NCBI GenBank assembly: GCA_944383955.1
Contig: CALWRP010000110.1
Coordinates: 1-41,364 of the forward strand
Origin: an uncultured Clostridia bacterium
GTDB taxonomy: Bacteria; Bacillota; Clostridia; Oscillospirales; Acutalibacteraceae
DNA length: 41,364 bases
Reading direction: 5' to 3'
The notes beneath the pieces are model-generated. The model did no database searches and was not told where the DNA came from. It saw only the letters and a program-made list of their open reading frames with translations. Position numbers and translations under genes: made by a program. The number at the start of each line of letters is the position of its first letter. Positions within the stretch are counted from its first letter, which is position 1. Positions 1-8,857 of the stretch are shown piece by piece.

Positions 1-1950
1 CCGGATTTGTTCGAACAATTTTACAGCATATATGCCCAACAGTTTGAAGTTAATTTGGACTCCCCTCGCCTTGGATATTTTACGCAGAGCGCGGTAGTCA
101 AAAACCTCTGCGAAGCGGTCAATACGCCCCCGGAAGATGCAAACCTATTAACTTTATTCGTTTGGGTTGCGAGCCATTTTTTAAAGCTTGATGTTTCGAA
201 GACGGAGGGTGGCCGGCACAATACCGTGTCGATTTACACACTGGCAATTCAACCAGATCCGCCTGTTTTGGAATACCGAAAAATGCTTTGGTCGCAACTC
301 TATCAGATCTATCAGCGCGGAGATGAGCAGGCTGAGATTGAGCAAATCCTATATAAGTACGGTATGCCTCATTACGGCGTTGATACAGGTTTGGATGTGG
401 TGAGGGCCGAGTTTGAAGAAGTATTAAAATTCTTTCCCCTATTCCAGCCAGAAAATTTGTTCCACTGCGTAATCGCGGCACGCATTAAACAAGTTGCCAA
501 GCACATTGAATATTGTGCGCTGGATATACTGGACCCATTTCTTAACTCGGAAAAGTATAGGATATATTCTGCACTTGCGTCCTATTTGGCCGAAGACTAT
601 TCGGAGGGATATGAGAAAGGGGTACAGCGACATAAGGAAAGAGTTTGTAGACTTGTGGAGGGATATACACCTCAGCATATAGATTATTTAATCCAAGTGT
701 GTTTGGAGAGCTCCCAGACTTTCGATAAAGAAGAGAGAGAATTAGGTGCAGGACTTGGATATGTGTTTGAAGCACTTCAGGATCAGCAACAACTGTACCT
801 ATATTTGGCAGATGCATACATGAGGGCTGACACTCCGTATCACATATATGCTGGACAGATCTTAGAGAGACTATTTGAGATCAGACCTGCGTTAGAAGTA
901 AAGAAATTTATTACCCAATATAGGTATAACCAGCAAAATGTATGGCTGTGGTTCTTTTTCTCATTAATGCCCGAACAACAAATTTCCGCACACTGGACAG
1001 TAGAGCTGTTGCAGTATTTGGACACACCGGATATAGAGATGAAGACATCGTCCTATCGAAGAATAGATTTCTTGCGCAAATACGAGATTGTGGAGCCTAA
1101 AATAATGGTGAAAGCGCTACGCACTATTTCAGAGCACTATGAAAAGTCACCGTTTATTTTCAGCCTGTATGTCTATTGGATTTTGAATCATAGTAACCAG
1201 CAGGAAGCAGATGAAACTTTGCGGGAGTTTTCGAATGAACTTCTTCTTCTGGAAGAAATCTATCTGAAAGGGATCTCTTATTCCAATCATGAGGATTTTA
1301 ATGGAGCGTTGTTGTATGCAATTATCTCGGTTGACACCTCATTCCTATACAGGTACCTTGACTGCCTGATCACCGCACAGGGAGATCACTTCAGAGTGCA
1401 TGACCATTATGATACTACAAGACTTCTAAAAATATGGGACACAGAACAGTATATCGATTTGGCGGACAGCGTGTTTGATTATTGCTATAACAAACGAGAA
1501 AAATTGACATATTGGTTATATTGGTCACCGGTAAAGATGATGTTGCACCATGAAGCATCTCATCAGGAGATCATTGTAAAGCAAGATCTTTGGATGCAAC
1601 ATACCATTGAAAGATATGAACATGATAAAGACCGGATGTGCCTACTGTTTACTGCGATAGAGGAATTGTCTTGTGAGCGGCGGAGAAAAGCAGTGGAAAA
1701 GTTCTTATCTCTCAATGCTAATCCAGATGTTTTTGAGCGATTACCCTTAGAACCGCTCCATTGGGGAGGAAACGGCAGCATGATTCCGTATATGCAGGAG
1801 CGAATTGAGTACCTGCGTTCTCTCCTTCCCCTTGTGTCTGGCATCAAGTATTTAAAACAAAAGCAACGCATTGAACAGGAAATAGACTGCTGGAAGGAGA
1901 GAATCCGTTCTGAAGAAGTTCGTGAGTTGCTTGAATCCTGGTATCACTAA
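1..1950 (+). CDS. C-terminal part of a large helical protein of unknown family (possible defence NTPase sensor region)
   Basis: The frame is open from base 1, with Pro-Asp codons before the first possible TTG start at 7, so the gene almost certainly begins left of the window. About 649 residues are visible up to the TAA at 1948-1950. The protein is rich in Leu, Tyr, Glu and amphipathic helices, with no signal peptide, membrane segment or Cys cluster, which suggests an alpha-solenoid (TPR/HEAT-like) region. The last 70 residues (a Trp-Gly-Gly-Asn-Gly-Ser turn, then a charged helical pair) remind me of the C-termini of large STAND/Avs-type P-loop defence proteins. That resemblance is from memory and weak. 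No P-loop or catalytic motif lies in the visible part. Base composition is clearly AT-richer than the rest of the window, and a recombinase relic follows 60 bp downstream, so transfer is likely. Function unassigned. Confidence 0.75.
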   Translation, partial: PDLFEQFYSIYAQQFEVNLDSPRLGYFTQSAVVKNLCEAVNTPPEDANLLTLFVWVASHFLKLDVSKTEGGRHNTVSIYTLAIQPDPPVLEYRKMLWSQLYQIYQRGDEQAEIEQILYKYGMPHYGVDTGLDVVRAEFEEVLKFFPLFQPENLFHCVIAARIKQVAKHIEYCALDILDPFLNSEKYRIYSALASYLAEDYSEGYEKGVQRHKERVCRLVEGYTPQHIDYLIQVCLESSQTFDKEERELGAGLGYVFEALQDQQQLYLYLADAYMRADTPYHIYAGQILERLFEIRPALEVKKFITQYRYNQQNVWLWFFFSLMPEQQISAHWTVELLQYLDTPDIEMKTSSYRRIDFLRKYEIVEPKIMVKALRTISEHYEKSPFIFSLYVYWILNHSNQQEADETLREFSNELLLLEEIYLKGISYSNHEDFNGALLYAIISVDTSFLYRYLDCLITAQGDHFRVHDHYDTTRLLKIWDTEQYIDLADSVFDYCYNKREKLTYWLYWSPVKMMLHHEASHQEIIVKQDLWMQHTIERYEHDKDRMCLLFTAIEELSCERRRKAVEKFLSLNANPDVFERLPLEPLHWGGNGSMIPYMQERIEYLRSLLPLVSGIKYLKQKQRIEQEIDCWKERIRSEEVRELLESWYH

Positions 1951-2009
1951 TTTTCTGATCTCTTGTGCCATTGTATAATCCTCTTATTCAACCTAAGGAG
2001 GAATGTACA

Positions 2010-3242
2010 ATGAATAGAGTCTATTGCCTGTATCGGGTATCCAATGTCCAGCAGTTACATGAGGATGACATTCCCATGCAGCGGCAAGCGTGCTGGGAGT
2101 TTGCCGCCGCTCGCGGCTGGAAAATCACCAAGGAGTTCTACGAGAAAGGAATCTCAGGATTCAAGACCCCCACAGCGGATCGCAGAGTGCTGCAGCAAAT
2201 CAAGAAAGATGCCAAACAACATGAGTTTGACATCCTTCTTATCTTTATGTTCGACCGATTAGGACGATGGGATTCGGAAACTCCGTTTTTTGTAGAGGAT
2301 TCTCCATGCTGGGCATTGAGATTTGGAGTGCCTGAGAGGGACAGCAGAGATTTGAGAGCCATGCCGATAAGCTGATCAATTACATTCGCTATTGGCAGGC
2401 TTCCGGTGAAAGCTTGAAAATCTCCGAACGGACCAAGACTCGGATGAAGCAGCTTACCAGCGAGGGCTTCTACTGTGGAGGAAGAGCACCATATGGTTAT
2501 CGGCTTGTCAAAACGGGGCGGGTCAACCCCAGGGAACATGATTTGCATGATCTGCAAATCATACCTGATGAAGCAAAGGTCATCCGTTTAGTCTTCGATT
2601 ACTATATCCGGTACGGATACGGCGGGCGAAGAATTGCGACAGAGCTTGCAGCACAGGGCATCTATGACCGGAACGGGGAAGTGTTCCATCCAAGCTCTAT
2701 TAACGCATTTTTACACAGAGAGTTGTTTACTGGGGTCATGTGCAGAGGAGGGGTTCGCTCACAGCTCAACCCGGAATTGCAGATCATCTCACCGGAAACA
2801 TTTCAAAAGGCACAGCAAGTAATGGAAAAAAAGAAAGCAAGGGCAGCTTCCCAAAAATCTGGAGGGAAGGGCGCTGCTATCGGGGAATGTTTACCGCAGC
2901 TACTGTGAAGGAAGGATATTTGCGTCAACTGTGCGAAAAACCCATCGAGTGACGGAGCACAATGAGAGAATCCCCGTTTATAAATGCTACAATCGGGTTC
3001 AGCACCGTGAGCGATGCTCTGCACAGAGCACTTATCAAGCGGAGCGGATCGACAAAGAAGTGCTGCGTCAGTTGAAAAGTCATGTGGATACCCATCCTGA
3101 ACTGAAAAAGCTGTACGACAAAGAGATGGAAGCGGAGTTTTCAATTCGGAAGATGATTTTGTGCCAGTGGATTGAGCGAGTGGATATCTTTACTTACAAT
3201 CATATCGAGGTGTTGTTCCAGGACGAAATAGAGATTTTCTAA
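2010..3242 (+). pseudogene. Serine recombinase (large, resolvase/invertase type), broken
   Basis: Starts at ATG 2010 behind a good AAGGAGG site. The N-terminus carries the resolvase signature Tyr-Arg-Val-Ser with the nucleophile Ser11 and Arg9, followed by the FDRLGR block. The frame then breaks. A one-base loss near 2297 moves the recombinase frame, and an in-frame TGA sits at 2333-2335 inside the conserved 'EIWSA.EGQQRFES' stretch. The recombinase domain continues open from about 2336 to 2870 (ISERTKTRMKQL, APYGYR, the helix-turn-helix region). At least one more shift at 2870-2950 separates it from the zinc-ribbon/coiled-coil end, which closes at 3242. The intact protein would have been roughly 410 residues, short for large serine recombinases (often 450-550). 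With several lesions it cannot make an active enzyme. It is the relic of the element that brought in the low-GC segment. Confidence 0.9.
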
Positions 3243-3515
3243 AGCGGGCTATATGCCTCTGAGGTGCTTTCAGCATAGATACTGGAAGTACTGCACAAAG
3301 GGAATGCGAATCGTTTTGGTGTATTCGCTTGGATGCGAACGGTTTGGTTTCACCCAAAATGGCATTGTTGGCTCTCAAAAAGCGTTTCTCTGAAAATCTC
3401 CCGTTTTCTCCTGAATTCTCGCTTTTTCTCCGTGTCAGATGGATGCGAATGATCCGCGGGGCAAAGGCAACATAACTGCATTTTTCAGGAAGAAACTGGA
3501 AACTCCCAGAAACAC
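3243..3515. other. Non-coding gap between the recombinase relic and the tRNA terminator
   Basis: No convincing gene on either strand. The stretch is AT-rich like the island and contains several copies of a short motif shared with the tRNA (next entry). Confidence 0.6.
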
Positions 3516-3601
3516 AAAAAAGCCGTGAAATCAGCGATTTCACGGCTTTTTTTGATGGTGGACCTGGAGGGATTCGAACCCTTGACCTCTCGGATGCGAA
3601 C
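3331..3601. repeat. Recurring 9-mer GGATGCGAA shared with the tRNA-Ala anticodon arm
   Basis: GGATGCGAA occurs at 3331-3339, 3441-3449 and inside the tRNA gene at 3592-3600. The first and the tRNA copy also share the following C. A one-base variant (GAATGCGAAT) lies at 3302-3311. On the tRNA strand this is the anticodon loop and the start of its 3' stem. Three copies in 270 bp is more than chance would give, and the position beside a recombinase relic suggests remnants of an attachment site. No long perfect direct repeat is visible, so this is only a candidate. Confidence 0.45.
3516..3553. terminator. Bidirectional Rho-independent terminator
   Basis: Perfect 11-bp stem GCCGTGAAATC / GATTTCACGGC with an AGC loop, flanked by A6 on the left and T7 on the right. 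It lies 2 bp from the 3' end of the tRNA and would end tRNA transcription on the minus strand. Confidence 0.92.
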
Positions 3602-3631
3602 CGAACGCTCTCCCAGCTGAGCTACAGGCCC
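3556..3631 (-). tRNA. tRNA-Ala (anticodon CGC)
   Basis: A 76-nt gene with encoded CCA. The acceptor is GGGCCTG paired with CAGGTCC and contains the G3-U70 wobble pair that marks alanine tRNAs. The D-arm is GCTC/GAGC. The anticodon arm TTCGG/CCGAG carries the loop TTCGCAT, giving anticodon CGC (codon GCG). The T-loop is TTCGAAT. All arms pair, so the gene looks functional. A consensus promoter lies upstream at 3810-3838 and a strong terminator directly downstream. The leader between promoter and tRNA holds two copies of the tRNA's own 5' end. Confidence 0.95.
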
Positions 3632-3782
3632 TTATGCCAATTTTGGGGTAGGGATTTGGGCCCGCGTTATGTTGCTCTCGCACTCCCAGCTGAGCTACAG
3701 GCCCTTATGCAGATTTTGGGGTAGGAGTTTGGGCCCGCGTTATGTTGCTCTCGCACTCCCAGCTGAGCTACAGGCCCTTATA
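3610..3782 (-). repeat. 73-bp tandem repeat carrying the 5' 22 nt of tRNA-Ala
   Basis: Units 3610-3682 and 3683-3755 are 73 bp each and differ at four positions (offsets 29, 30, 44 and 45). A third, partial unit runs from 3756 to about 3779. Each unit boundary contains the first 22 nt of the tRNA (GGGCCTG through the D-arm) followed by about 51 nt unrelated to tRNA. On the minus strand the two upstream copies (3777-3731 and 3704-3658) can pair GGGCC with GGCCC and GCTC with GAGC, giving a reduced tRNA-like fold. They lie between the promoter and the true tRNA, so they are probably transcribed as part of the precursor. Confidence 0.9.
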
Positions 3783-3809
3783 ATACCGCTCTTCTCAGCG
3801 GCGATTTAT

Positions 3810-3838
3810 ATTATAGCACGGTCAAACAGAAAATGCAA
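3810..3838 (-). promoter_or_regulatory. Sigma-A promoter for tRNA-Ala
   Basis: On the minus strand, -35 TTGCAT (3838-3833), a 17-bp spacer, then a perfect -10 TATAAT (3815-3810). Transcription would start near 3803 and run through the tandem repeat into the tRNA. Confidence 0.85.
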
Positions 3839-4131
3839 GATTTATTTTCAAAAAATACGCCCCTCTTCCGGCGAAGAGGGAGGACGAAGGCGGGCGGCGA
3901 GCACTGCGCAGAAAGGCAGACAGACCGGGTGAAAAAGCCCGCGGGAGGGATGCGGGGCGGCGTTCGGTGCGGCAGCCCCGCGCCGCGGAAGCGGACGGCA
4001 CAGACGGGCGCGGGGAGCGTGTTGCCGCCGGGGCGCGGGAAACCGGCGATATGCGCGAAAAAAGGGCGCGGCAGGGCAGCGGAGAAACCGGGAGAGCGGC
4101 CGCGGCGAGACGGCCGCTCTCCGACAGGCTC
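3839..4131. other. GC-rich gap with a terminator-like hairpin at 4092-4121
   Basis: No gene supported. Composition switches here from the AT-rich island to the GC-rich backbone. An 11-bp inverted repeat GAGAGCGGCCG / CGGCCGCTCTC (4092-4121) lies just past the stop codon of the minus-strand hydrolase and may act as its terminator, although the following minus-strand T-tract is poor. Confidence 0.5.
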
Positions 4132-4662
4132 TCATTCTTCCCCGTTTTGGATCGCGACCTGCAGGCCGCGGAGGACGGCGAGCGCCGCCTCGTTGAGGGA
4201 CGGATCGTTGGAGGCGACGCAGGCGGCGTCGACGAGGATTTCCGTCTCCGGCTGGGCGGTGCGCGCCAGGACGGCGTTTGAGAGAACGCAGATGTTGCTC
4301 ACCACGCCGCACAGCTCGATGCTCGCATAGGGGATCTTGCGCAGGTAGTCGAAGAGGGAGGCGCTGCCGAAGACAGGCTTTTCAAACTTCGGGTAATCCT
4401 CGAGCAGGCGGGCCGCCTTGCCGTAGATCTGCCAGCCCTCGGAGCCGTGCAGGCAGTGCGGGACGGGAAGCTTTCTGCCCTCCTGCGTTTGCAGGTAATC
4501 GTCCTCGTGCGTGTCGAGGGTGCAGACGATATCGTCGCCCGCGGCGCGGTACGCGCGGATTTTGGCGCAGATCGCGTCCTCAATCGCCCTGGCCTGCTCG
4601 AAGCCGAGCGAGCCGCTCACAAAATCGTTCTGGTAATCGACGACAATCAAAAGCTTTTTCAT
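4132..4662 (-). CDS. Cysteine hydrolase (isochorismatase / nicotinamidase-like family)
   Basis: 176 residues, usual length for the family. The catalytic triad is visible: Asp9 in the opening VVDYQNDF strand, Lys95 in FEKPVFGS and Cys125 in GVVSNICVLSNA, after a cis-peptide-like Gly-Val-Val. Asp50 and His52 (DTHEDDY) and the His-Cys at 69-70 (VPHCLHGSEG) match the metal and substrate pocket of the nicotinamidase branch, so nicotinamide to nicotinate (NAD salvage) is the most likely reaction. Other amidases of this fold cannot be excluded, so no symbol is given. It is cytosolic, with no signal peptide. The start follows GAGAGGAAG. It stands alone, with the membrane protein upstream separated by about 260 bp. 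Confidence 0.88.
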   Translation of the reverse strand: MKKLLIVVDYQNDFVSGSLGFEQARAIEDAICAKIRAYRAAGDDIVCTLDTHEDDYLQTQEGRKLPVPHCLHGSEGWQIYGKAARLLEDYPKFEKPVFGSASLFDYLRKIPYASIELCGVVSNICVLSNAVLARTAQPETEILVDAACVASNDPSLNEAALAVLRGLQVAIQNGEE

Positions 4663-4926
4663 CGGGATCTTCCTCTCTTTCCTGTGGATTTCTATTTCAT
4701 ATCACTTTCTGTAAATACGGGATTGCAGCGCGCGGTGCAGAAACGGCGCGCAGAGCGCAGCGCCTCGTTCGGCCGGACGCTTTCGCGAAGCAAAACGGCA
4801 CGGCGGGCAGGGAGCCGCGTGCAGACCCGAACGGGACCCAGCCCACGGCGGGGCGGAGAACGCGAAAAGCGGGCGCTCCGCTGTTTTTATTGTACAGCGC
4901 AGCGCCCGCGTGTGCAAGCGAAAAAA

Positions 4927-6129
4927 TCAGGGGCGAAGACGGGAGCCCGCCGGAACCGCCGCGGGGCGCGGCTCGAGCTCGCGCTCGAGAAACTCCGCGC
5001 CGACGCTCAGCGAGGAGAGCAGCAGAAGCAGGAGCATACCCGTCTGCGGCCAGAAAACCGTCACATCTGTGACGCCGTGCACCAGCACGCACGCGAGAGC
5101 CGCCGCGGTGAGCACGTTGGAGGTCTGGCCGATGCGGTTGCAGAAGCGCAGCCGCAGAAGCCGTGCCTGCTGCCAGGCGTAGAAGCCGAAGACCAGAAGA
5201 CCGGAAAATCCGAAATTGATCAGGATATCGAGCAGCAGATTGTGGCTGTGGTATGTCAGATATCCGCCATAGCGAATGGCGGCCATGTGGTACGCCACCG
5301 CGCCCTGGCCGAGAAGCGGATGCTCGCGGATGGCCCGCAGCGCCGTCTCCCAGATGGCGAAGCGCTGCCCCCAGGCGACGTCGACGGACTCGACGCGCGG
5401 GAAGAGCACCGGGAAGCAGGCGACAAGCACGAGGGCCGCGGCGGCCCCGATGCAGAACAGCACGGCCAGACGGCGGCGGTGCTGCAGGGTGAGAAACACG
5501 AGAATGCCGGCGCACGACGCCACCGCAGCCGACATGCTGCCCGTCAGGTACAGCCCGCCGAGGTTGACGAGGGCCGTCAGGAAGTACCATTTGCGCGCCG
5601 GGCGGTTTGTCACGGCGCGGTAGAGGCAGACGAGGAGCATGAGCTCCACCACGGCCCCGTAGTAGTTCGCGTTGGTGAAGGTAGAGACGGGGCGGTACTC
5701 CGGCGACACCGGCAGGGCGGCGAGCTTCTGCACCAGCGCCACCGCAAAGCAGCCCACGCTGCACTGGCAGCACAGATCCAGCACACGGGCAAAGAGGCGG
5801 CGCGTCATCACGCTGCGGACATAGAGGCCGCAGAGAACGACGGCGTAGAGGCCGAACGAGGCCAGCAGGCCCAGCATGTTATTGTACATGGCGGAGACGA
5901 AGAAAGGCACGAGCAGAAAGCCGAGCAGCAGCCTCGCATACGGCGAGGAGAGCGCTTTGCGCCGGCGCTCGAAATCCATCATCGTCGCCACGGCGATCAC
6001 AGCGCACGCGGCGGCGGCTGTGTACACCGAGAGAAATACGGAAACCGTCAGGCCGAGAACGGCGAGGGCGTCTGCCTCCTCACGGGTGCGGAGGCGGCGT
6101 CCGCAGAACGCCTGGATTTGTTCCGTCAT
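4927..6129 (-). CDS. O-antigen ligase / Wzy-type polysaccharide polymerase-like membrane protein
   Basis: 400 residues with about ten hydrophobic segments. The Wzy_C signature occupies residues about 270-330: a large exposed loop reading GQRFAIWETALRAIREHPLLGQG, then HSHNLLLDILINFGFSG, with the His pair and Asn typical of the active loop. Members join or polymerise lipid-linked glycans outside the cytoplasmic membrane. In a Gram-positive this would be a capsule, teichoic-type or exopolysaccharide step, or glycosylation of a surface protein. No glycosyltransferase or flippase genes lie beside it, so the substrate is unknown. Start ATG follows AAGGAG. The promoter at 6207-6235 faces it and is divergent from the ATPase gene. 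Confidence 0.85.
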   Translation of the reverse strand: MTEQIQAFCGRRLRTREEADALAVLGLTVSVFLSVYTAAAACAVIAVATMMDFERRRKALSSPYARLLLGFLLVPFFVSAMYNNMLGLLASFGLYAVVLCGLYVRSVMTRRLFARVLDLCCQCSVGCFAVALVQKLAALPVSPEYRPVSTFTNANYYGAVVELMLLVCLYRAVTNRPARKWYFLTALVNLGGLYLTGSMSAAVASCAGILVFLTLQHRRRLAVLFCIGAAAALVLVACFPVLFPRVESVDVAWGQRFAIWETALRAIREHPLLGQGAVAYHMAAIRYGGYLTYHSHNLLLDILINFGFSGLLVFGFYAWQQARLLRLRFCNRIGQTSNVLTAAALACVLVHGVTDVTVFWPQTGMLLLLLLSSLSVGAEFLERELEPRPAAVPAGSRLRP

Positions 6130-6206
6130 ACTTTTTCACTCCTTCGAGAGAATCTTTCTCTCTGAAAATATTTCCCGTCACCTTCCTTTCCCATTTTTAT
6201 TTTCTT

Positions 6207-6235
6207 ATTATAGTGAGTTCTGTTTTCTGGAACAA
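6207..6235 (-). promoter_or_regulatory. Promoter for the O-antigen-ligase-like gene
   Basis: Minus strand -35 TTGTTC (6235-6230), 17-bp spacer, -10 TATAAT (6212-6207), about 75 bp before the start codon. The rest of the divergent gap to 6441 is AT-rich. For the plus-strand ATPase only a weak TATGAT-like -10 near 6363 is seen. Confidence 0.7.
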
Positions 6236-6441
6236 GAGCCAGAATTCAGGAATTGTCTCCCGAGGTGAGAACGCATTTTGTGCATTATAACGGAAAAAAT
6301 GAATCATTTTTGAACTTTTTAACAATTGTCTGTCAAAGTTGATAAAATATTGCAAATTTATAGTATGATAAAAGGAAACAGGGCGCCGGCACGAAAAACG
6401 GCGGCGGGCGTCCAAATCGGACGAAAAAGGGGACACAAACG

Positions 6442-8856
6442 ATGACAGAACAGCCGCGGCAGGCGACGGGGGAGAGCGCGCGTTTTTTTCCCGACTGCGA
6501 GACAGGGCTGACGGCGGAGCAGGCCGCCGCGCGCGCCGCCCAGGGACTGGCAAACGGCGAGCCGGAGACGCGGACGAAGAGTGTGCGGCAGATCCTGCGG
6601 GAAAATCTGCTCACGCCGTTCAACCTGCTCAACCTGATCCTCGGGGCGCTGATCTTCTTCACGGGCTCATACAAAAACATGCTCTTCCTCGGCGTGGCCG
6701 TCTTCAACACGCTGATCGGCACTTTCCAGGAGATCCAAGCCAAGCGCACCATCGACAAGCTCTCGCTGATCGCCGCCCCGAAGGCCCGCGCGGTGCGGGA
6801 CGGGAAAATTGTGCAGCTTCCGGTCAACGAGCTGGTGCTCGACGACGTGGCCGTGCTGGAGGCAGGCAACCAGGTGTGCGCCGACTGCGTGGTGCTGCGC
6901 GGCGGCTGCGAGGTCAATGAGTCGCTGATCACGGGCGAGAGCGAGCCGGTGGAAAAGCGCGAGGGCGATCTGCTGCTCTCGGGCAGCTTTCTCGTCAGCG
7001 GGGCGGTGCGCGCGCGGGTGGAGCACGTGGGCGAGGAGAACTATGCTGCCGCCATCGTCAAAACCGTCAAACGGCCGAAGCGGGCCGTCTCCGAGATCCT
7101 CACCAGCGTCAACCGCATCATCCGCTTCATCGGCGTGGCCCTGGTGCCGATCGGCGTTCTGATGCTGGGCAAGCAGGTTTTCCTCTCCCAGCAGACCTAC
7201 CGGCAGGGCATCGTCGTCACCGTCGGCTCGCTGGTGGGCATGGTGCCCGAGGGGCTGGTGCTGCTCACAAGCGTGGTTCTCGCGGTGAGCGTGCTGCGGC
7301 TCGCGCGGCACAAGGCGCTCGTGCAGGACCTGTACTCGATCGAGACGCTCGCGCGCGTGGACGTGCTCTGCCTGGACAAGACGGGCACCATCACCGAGGG
7401 CAGCATGCAGCTCGACGGCATTCTCCCGCTGGCGGACACGCCGGAGGACGGACTGCGCGACGCCGTGGCGGCCCTGATGGAGGCGGGAGGCGAAAACAGC
7501 CCCACGACCTCCGCCCTGCGGGAGGGCTGCAAGGGCTCGCCGGGCTGGCAGGCGGAGCAGGTGATCCCCTTCTCCTCGGCGCGCAAGTGGAGCGGAGCCT
7601 CGTTCCGCGGCCGCGGCAGCTATATCCTCGGCGCGGCGGAGTTTGTGCTGCGGGACCGCTTCCCCCTTGTGCAGGAGGCGGTGGAGCGGTGCTCGGCGGA
7701 CGGAAGCCGCGTGCTGCTGCTGGCCCATTCCGGGCAGCCCTTTTGCGGGAAGGAGCTGCCGCCCGCGCCGCAGCCGCTGGGCCTGGTGCTGATCAGCGAC
7801 AAAATCCGCGAGAGCGCCCCGGAGACGCTGCGCTACTTCGCCGACCAGGGCGTGACGCTTAAGGTCATCTCCGGCGACAACGCGGCCACGGCGGCCAGCA
7901 TCGCCAGGCGGGCGGGCCTGCCGGACGCCGACCGCTGTGTCGACGCCTCCTCGATGACAGAGGAGGAGCTGCGGGCGAAGGCGGAGGACTACGCCGTTTT
8001 CGGGCGCGTGACCCCGGACCAGAAGCTCGCCCTGGTGCAGGCCCTGCAGGCGAACGGCCACACCGTGGCCATGACGGGCGACGGCGCCAACGACGTGATG
8101 GCGCTGCGCGAGAGCGACTGCAGCGTGGCCATGGCGCAGGGCAGCGACGCGGCCCGCTCGGTGGCGAACCTCGTGCTGCTCGACTCCAACTTCGCGAGCA
8201 TGCCGCGCGTGGTGCGCGAGGGGCGGCGCTCGATCAACAATCTGCAGCGCTCCGCCTCGCTCTTCCTCGTCAAGTCGATGTTCTCGGCCGTGATCGCCGT
8301 GCTCTTCCTCTTCCTTACAGCGGCCTACCCCTTCGAGCCGATCCAGTTCACGCTCATCAACGCCGTCACCATCGGCATTCCGTCCTTCCTGCTGGCCCTC
8401 GAGCCAAACAAGGACCGCATCCGCGGCCACTTCATCTCCAACGTGCTGCGCCAGGCGCTGCCCGGCTCGGCTGCGATGATCTGCGGCATCGTGCTGCTGC
8501 TGCCCGTCTCCGCCCTTCTCGGCTTCGATCAGCGGCAGCTCTCAACGATGGCCGTGTGCCAGACGGCTTTCGCGGGCTTTCTGACGCTCATCCGGATCAG
8601 CCTGCCCTACAACGTGCCGCGGGCCATCCTCAGCGCGGCGATGGTGGGCGGCTTCACGGTGGCCGTCGTCTGCTTCCGCGACCTTTTCTCCCTCACCGTC
8701 TTCACCGTGCCGATGGCCGCGGCCCTGCCGCCGCTGCTGCTGGCCGCCGTGGGCGTCTTTCTCGGCATGCACCGCGCCCTCGCCTCCCCGCGGGCGGCAG
8801 AGCTCGGGGAAAAGCTGCGCGCCCTGGCCGGCCGTCTGGAGCGGCGGAAAAAATAG
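6442..8856 (+). CDS. P-type cation-transporting ATPase, CtpE-like
   Basis: 804 residues. In order: actuator domain with the dephosphorylation loop TGES (residues about 170-173), membrane helices with the PEGL motif at about 267-270, phosphorylation motif DKTGT with Asp312, nucleotide-binding domain, hinge TGDGAND with Asp547, then four to six C-terminal helices. No N-terminal heavy-metal domain or CPC motif is present. PEGL in the ion-site helix instead of CPC or PEGLP, with short cytosolic domains, is typical of the CtpE group, for which calcium uptake has been shown in mycobacteria. Calcium here is inferred. The start ATG follows AAAAAGGGGA. Its stop is one base from the stop of the convergent amidase gene and no terminator separates them. 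Confidence 0.92.
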   Translation: MTEQPRQATGESARFFPDCETGLTAEQAAARAAQGLANGEPETRTKSVRQILRENLLTPFNLLNLILGALIFFTGSYKNMLFLGVAVFNTLIGTFQEIQAKRTIDKLSLIAAPKARAVRDGKIVQLPVNELVLDDVAVLEAGNQVCADCVVLRGGCEVNESLITGESEPVEKREGDLLLSGSFLVSGAVRARVEHVGEENYAAAIVKTVKRPKRAVSEILTSVNRIIRFIGVALVPIGVLMLGKQVFLSQQTYRQGIVVTVGSLVGMVPEGLVLLTSVVLAVSVLRLARHKALVQDLYSIETLARVDVLCLDKTGTITEGSMQLDGILPLADTPEDGLRDAVAALMEAGGENSPTTSALREGCKGSPGWQAEQVIPFSSARKWSGASFRGRGSYILGAAEFVLRDRFPLVQEAVERCSADGSRVLLLAHSGQPFCGKELPPAPQPLGLVLISDKIRESAPETLRYFADQGVTLKVISGDNAATAASIARRAGLPDADRCVDASSMTEEELRAKAEDYAVFGRVTPDQKLALVQALQANGHTVAMTGDGANDVMALRESDCSVAMAQGSDAARSVANLVLLDSNFASMPRVVREGRRSINNLQRSASLFLVKSMFSAVIAVLFLFLTAAYPFEPIQFTLINAVTIGIPSFLLALEPNKDRIRGHFISNVLRQALPGSAAMICGIVLLLPVSALLGFDQRQLSTMAVCQTAFAGFLTLIRISLPYNVPRAILSAAMVGGFTVAVVCFRDLFSLTVFTVPMAAALPPLLLAAVGVFLGMHRALASPRAAELGEKLRALAGRLERRKK

Positions 8857-8857
8857 C

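Noticed and set aside
3658-3777. Two additional tRNA genes upstream of tRNA-Ala
   Set aside because: Only the first 22 nt match; no anticodon arm, T-loop or CCA follows, so these are partial copies, not tRNAs.
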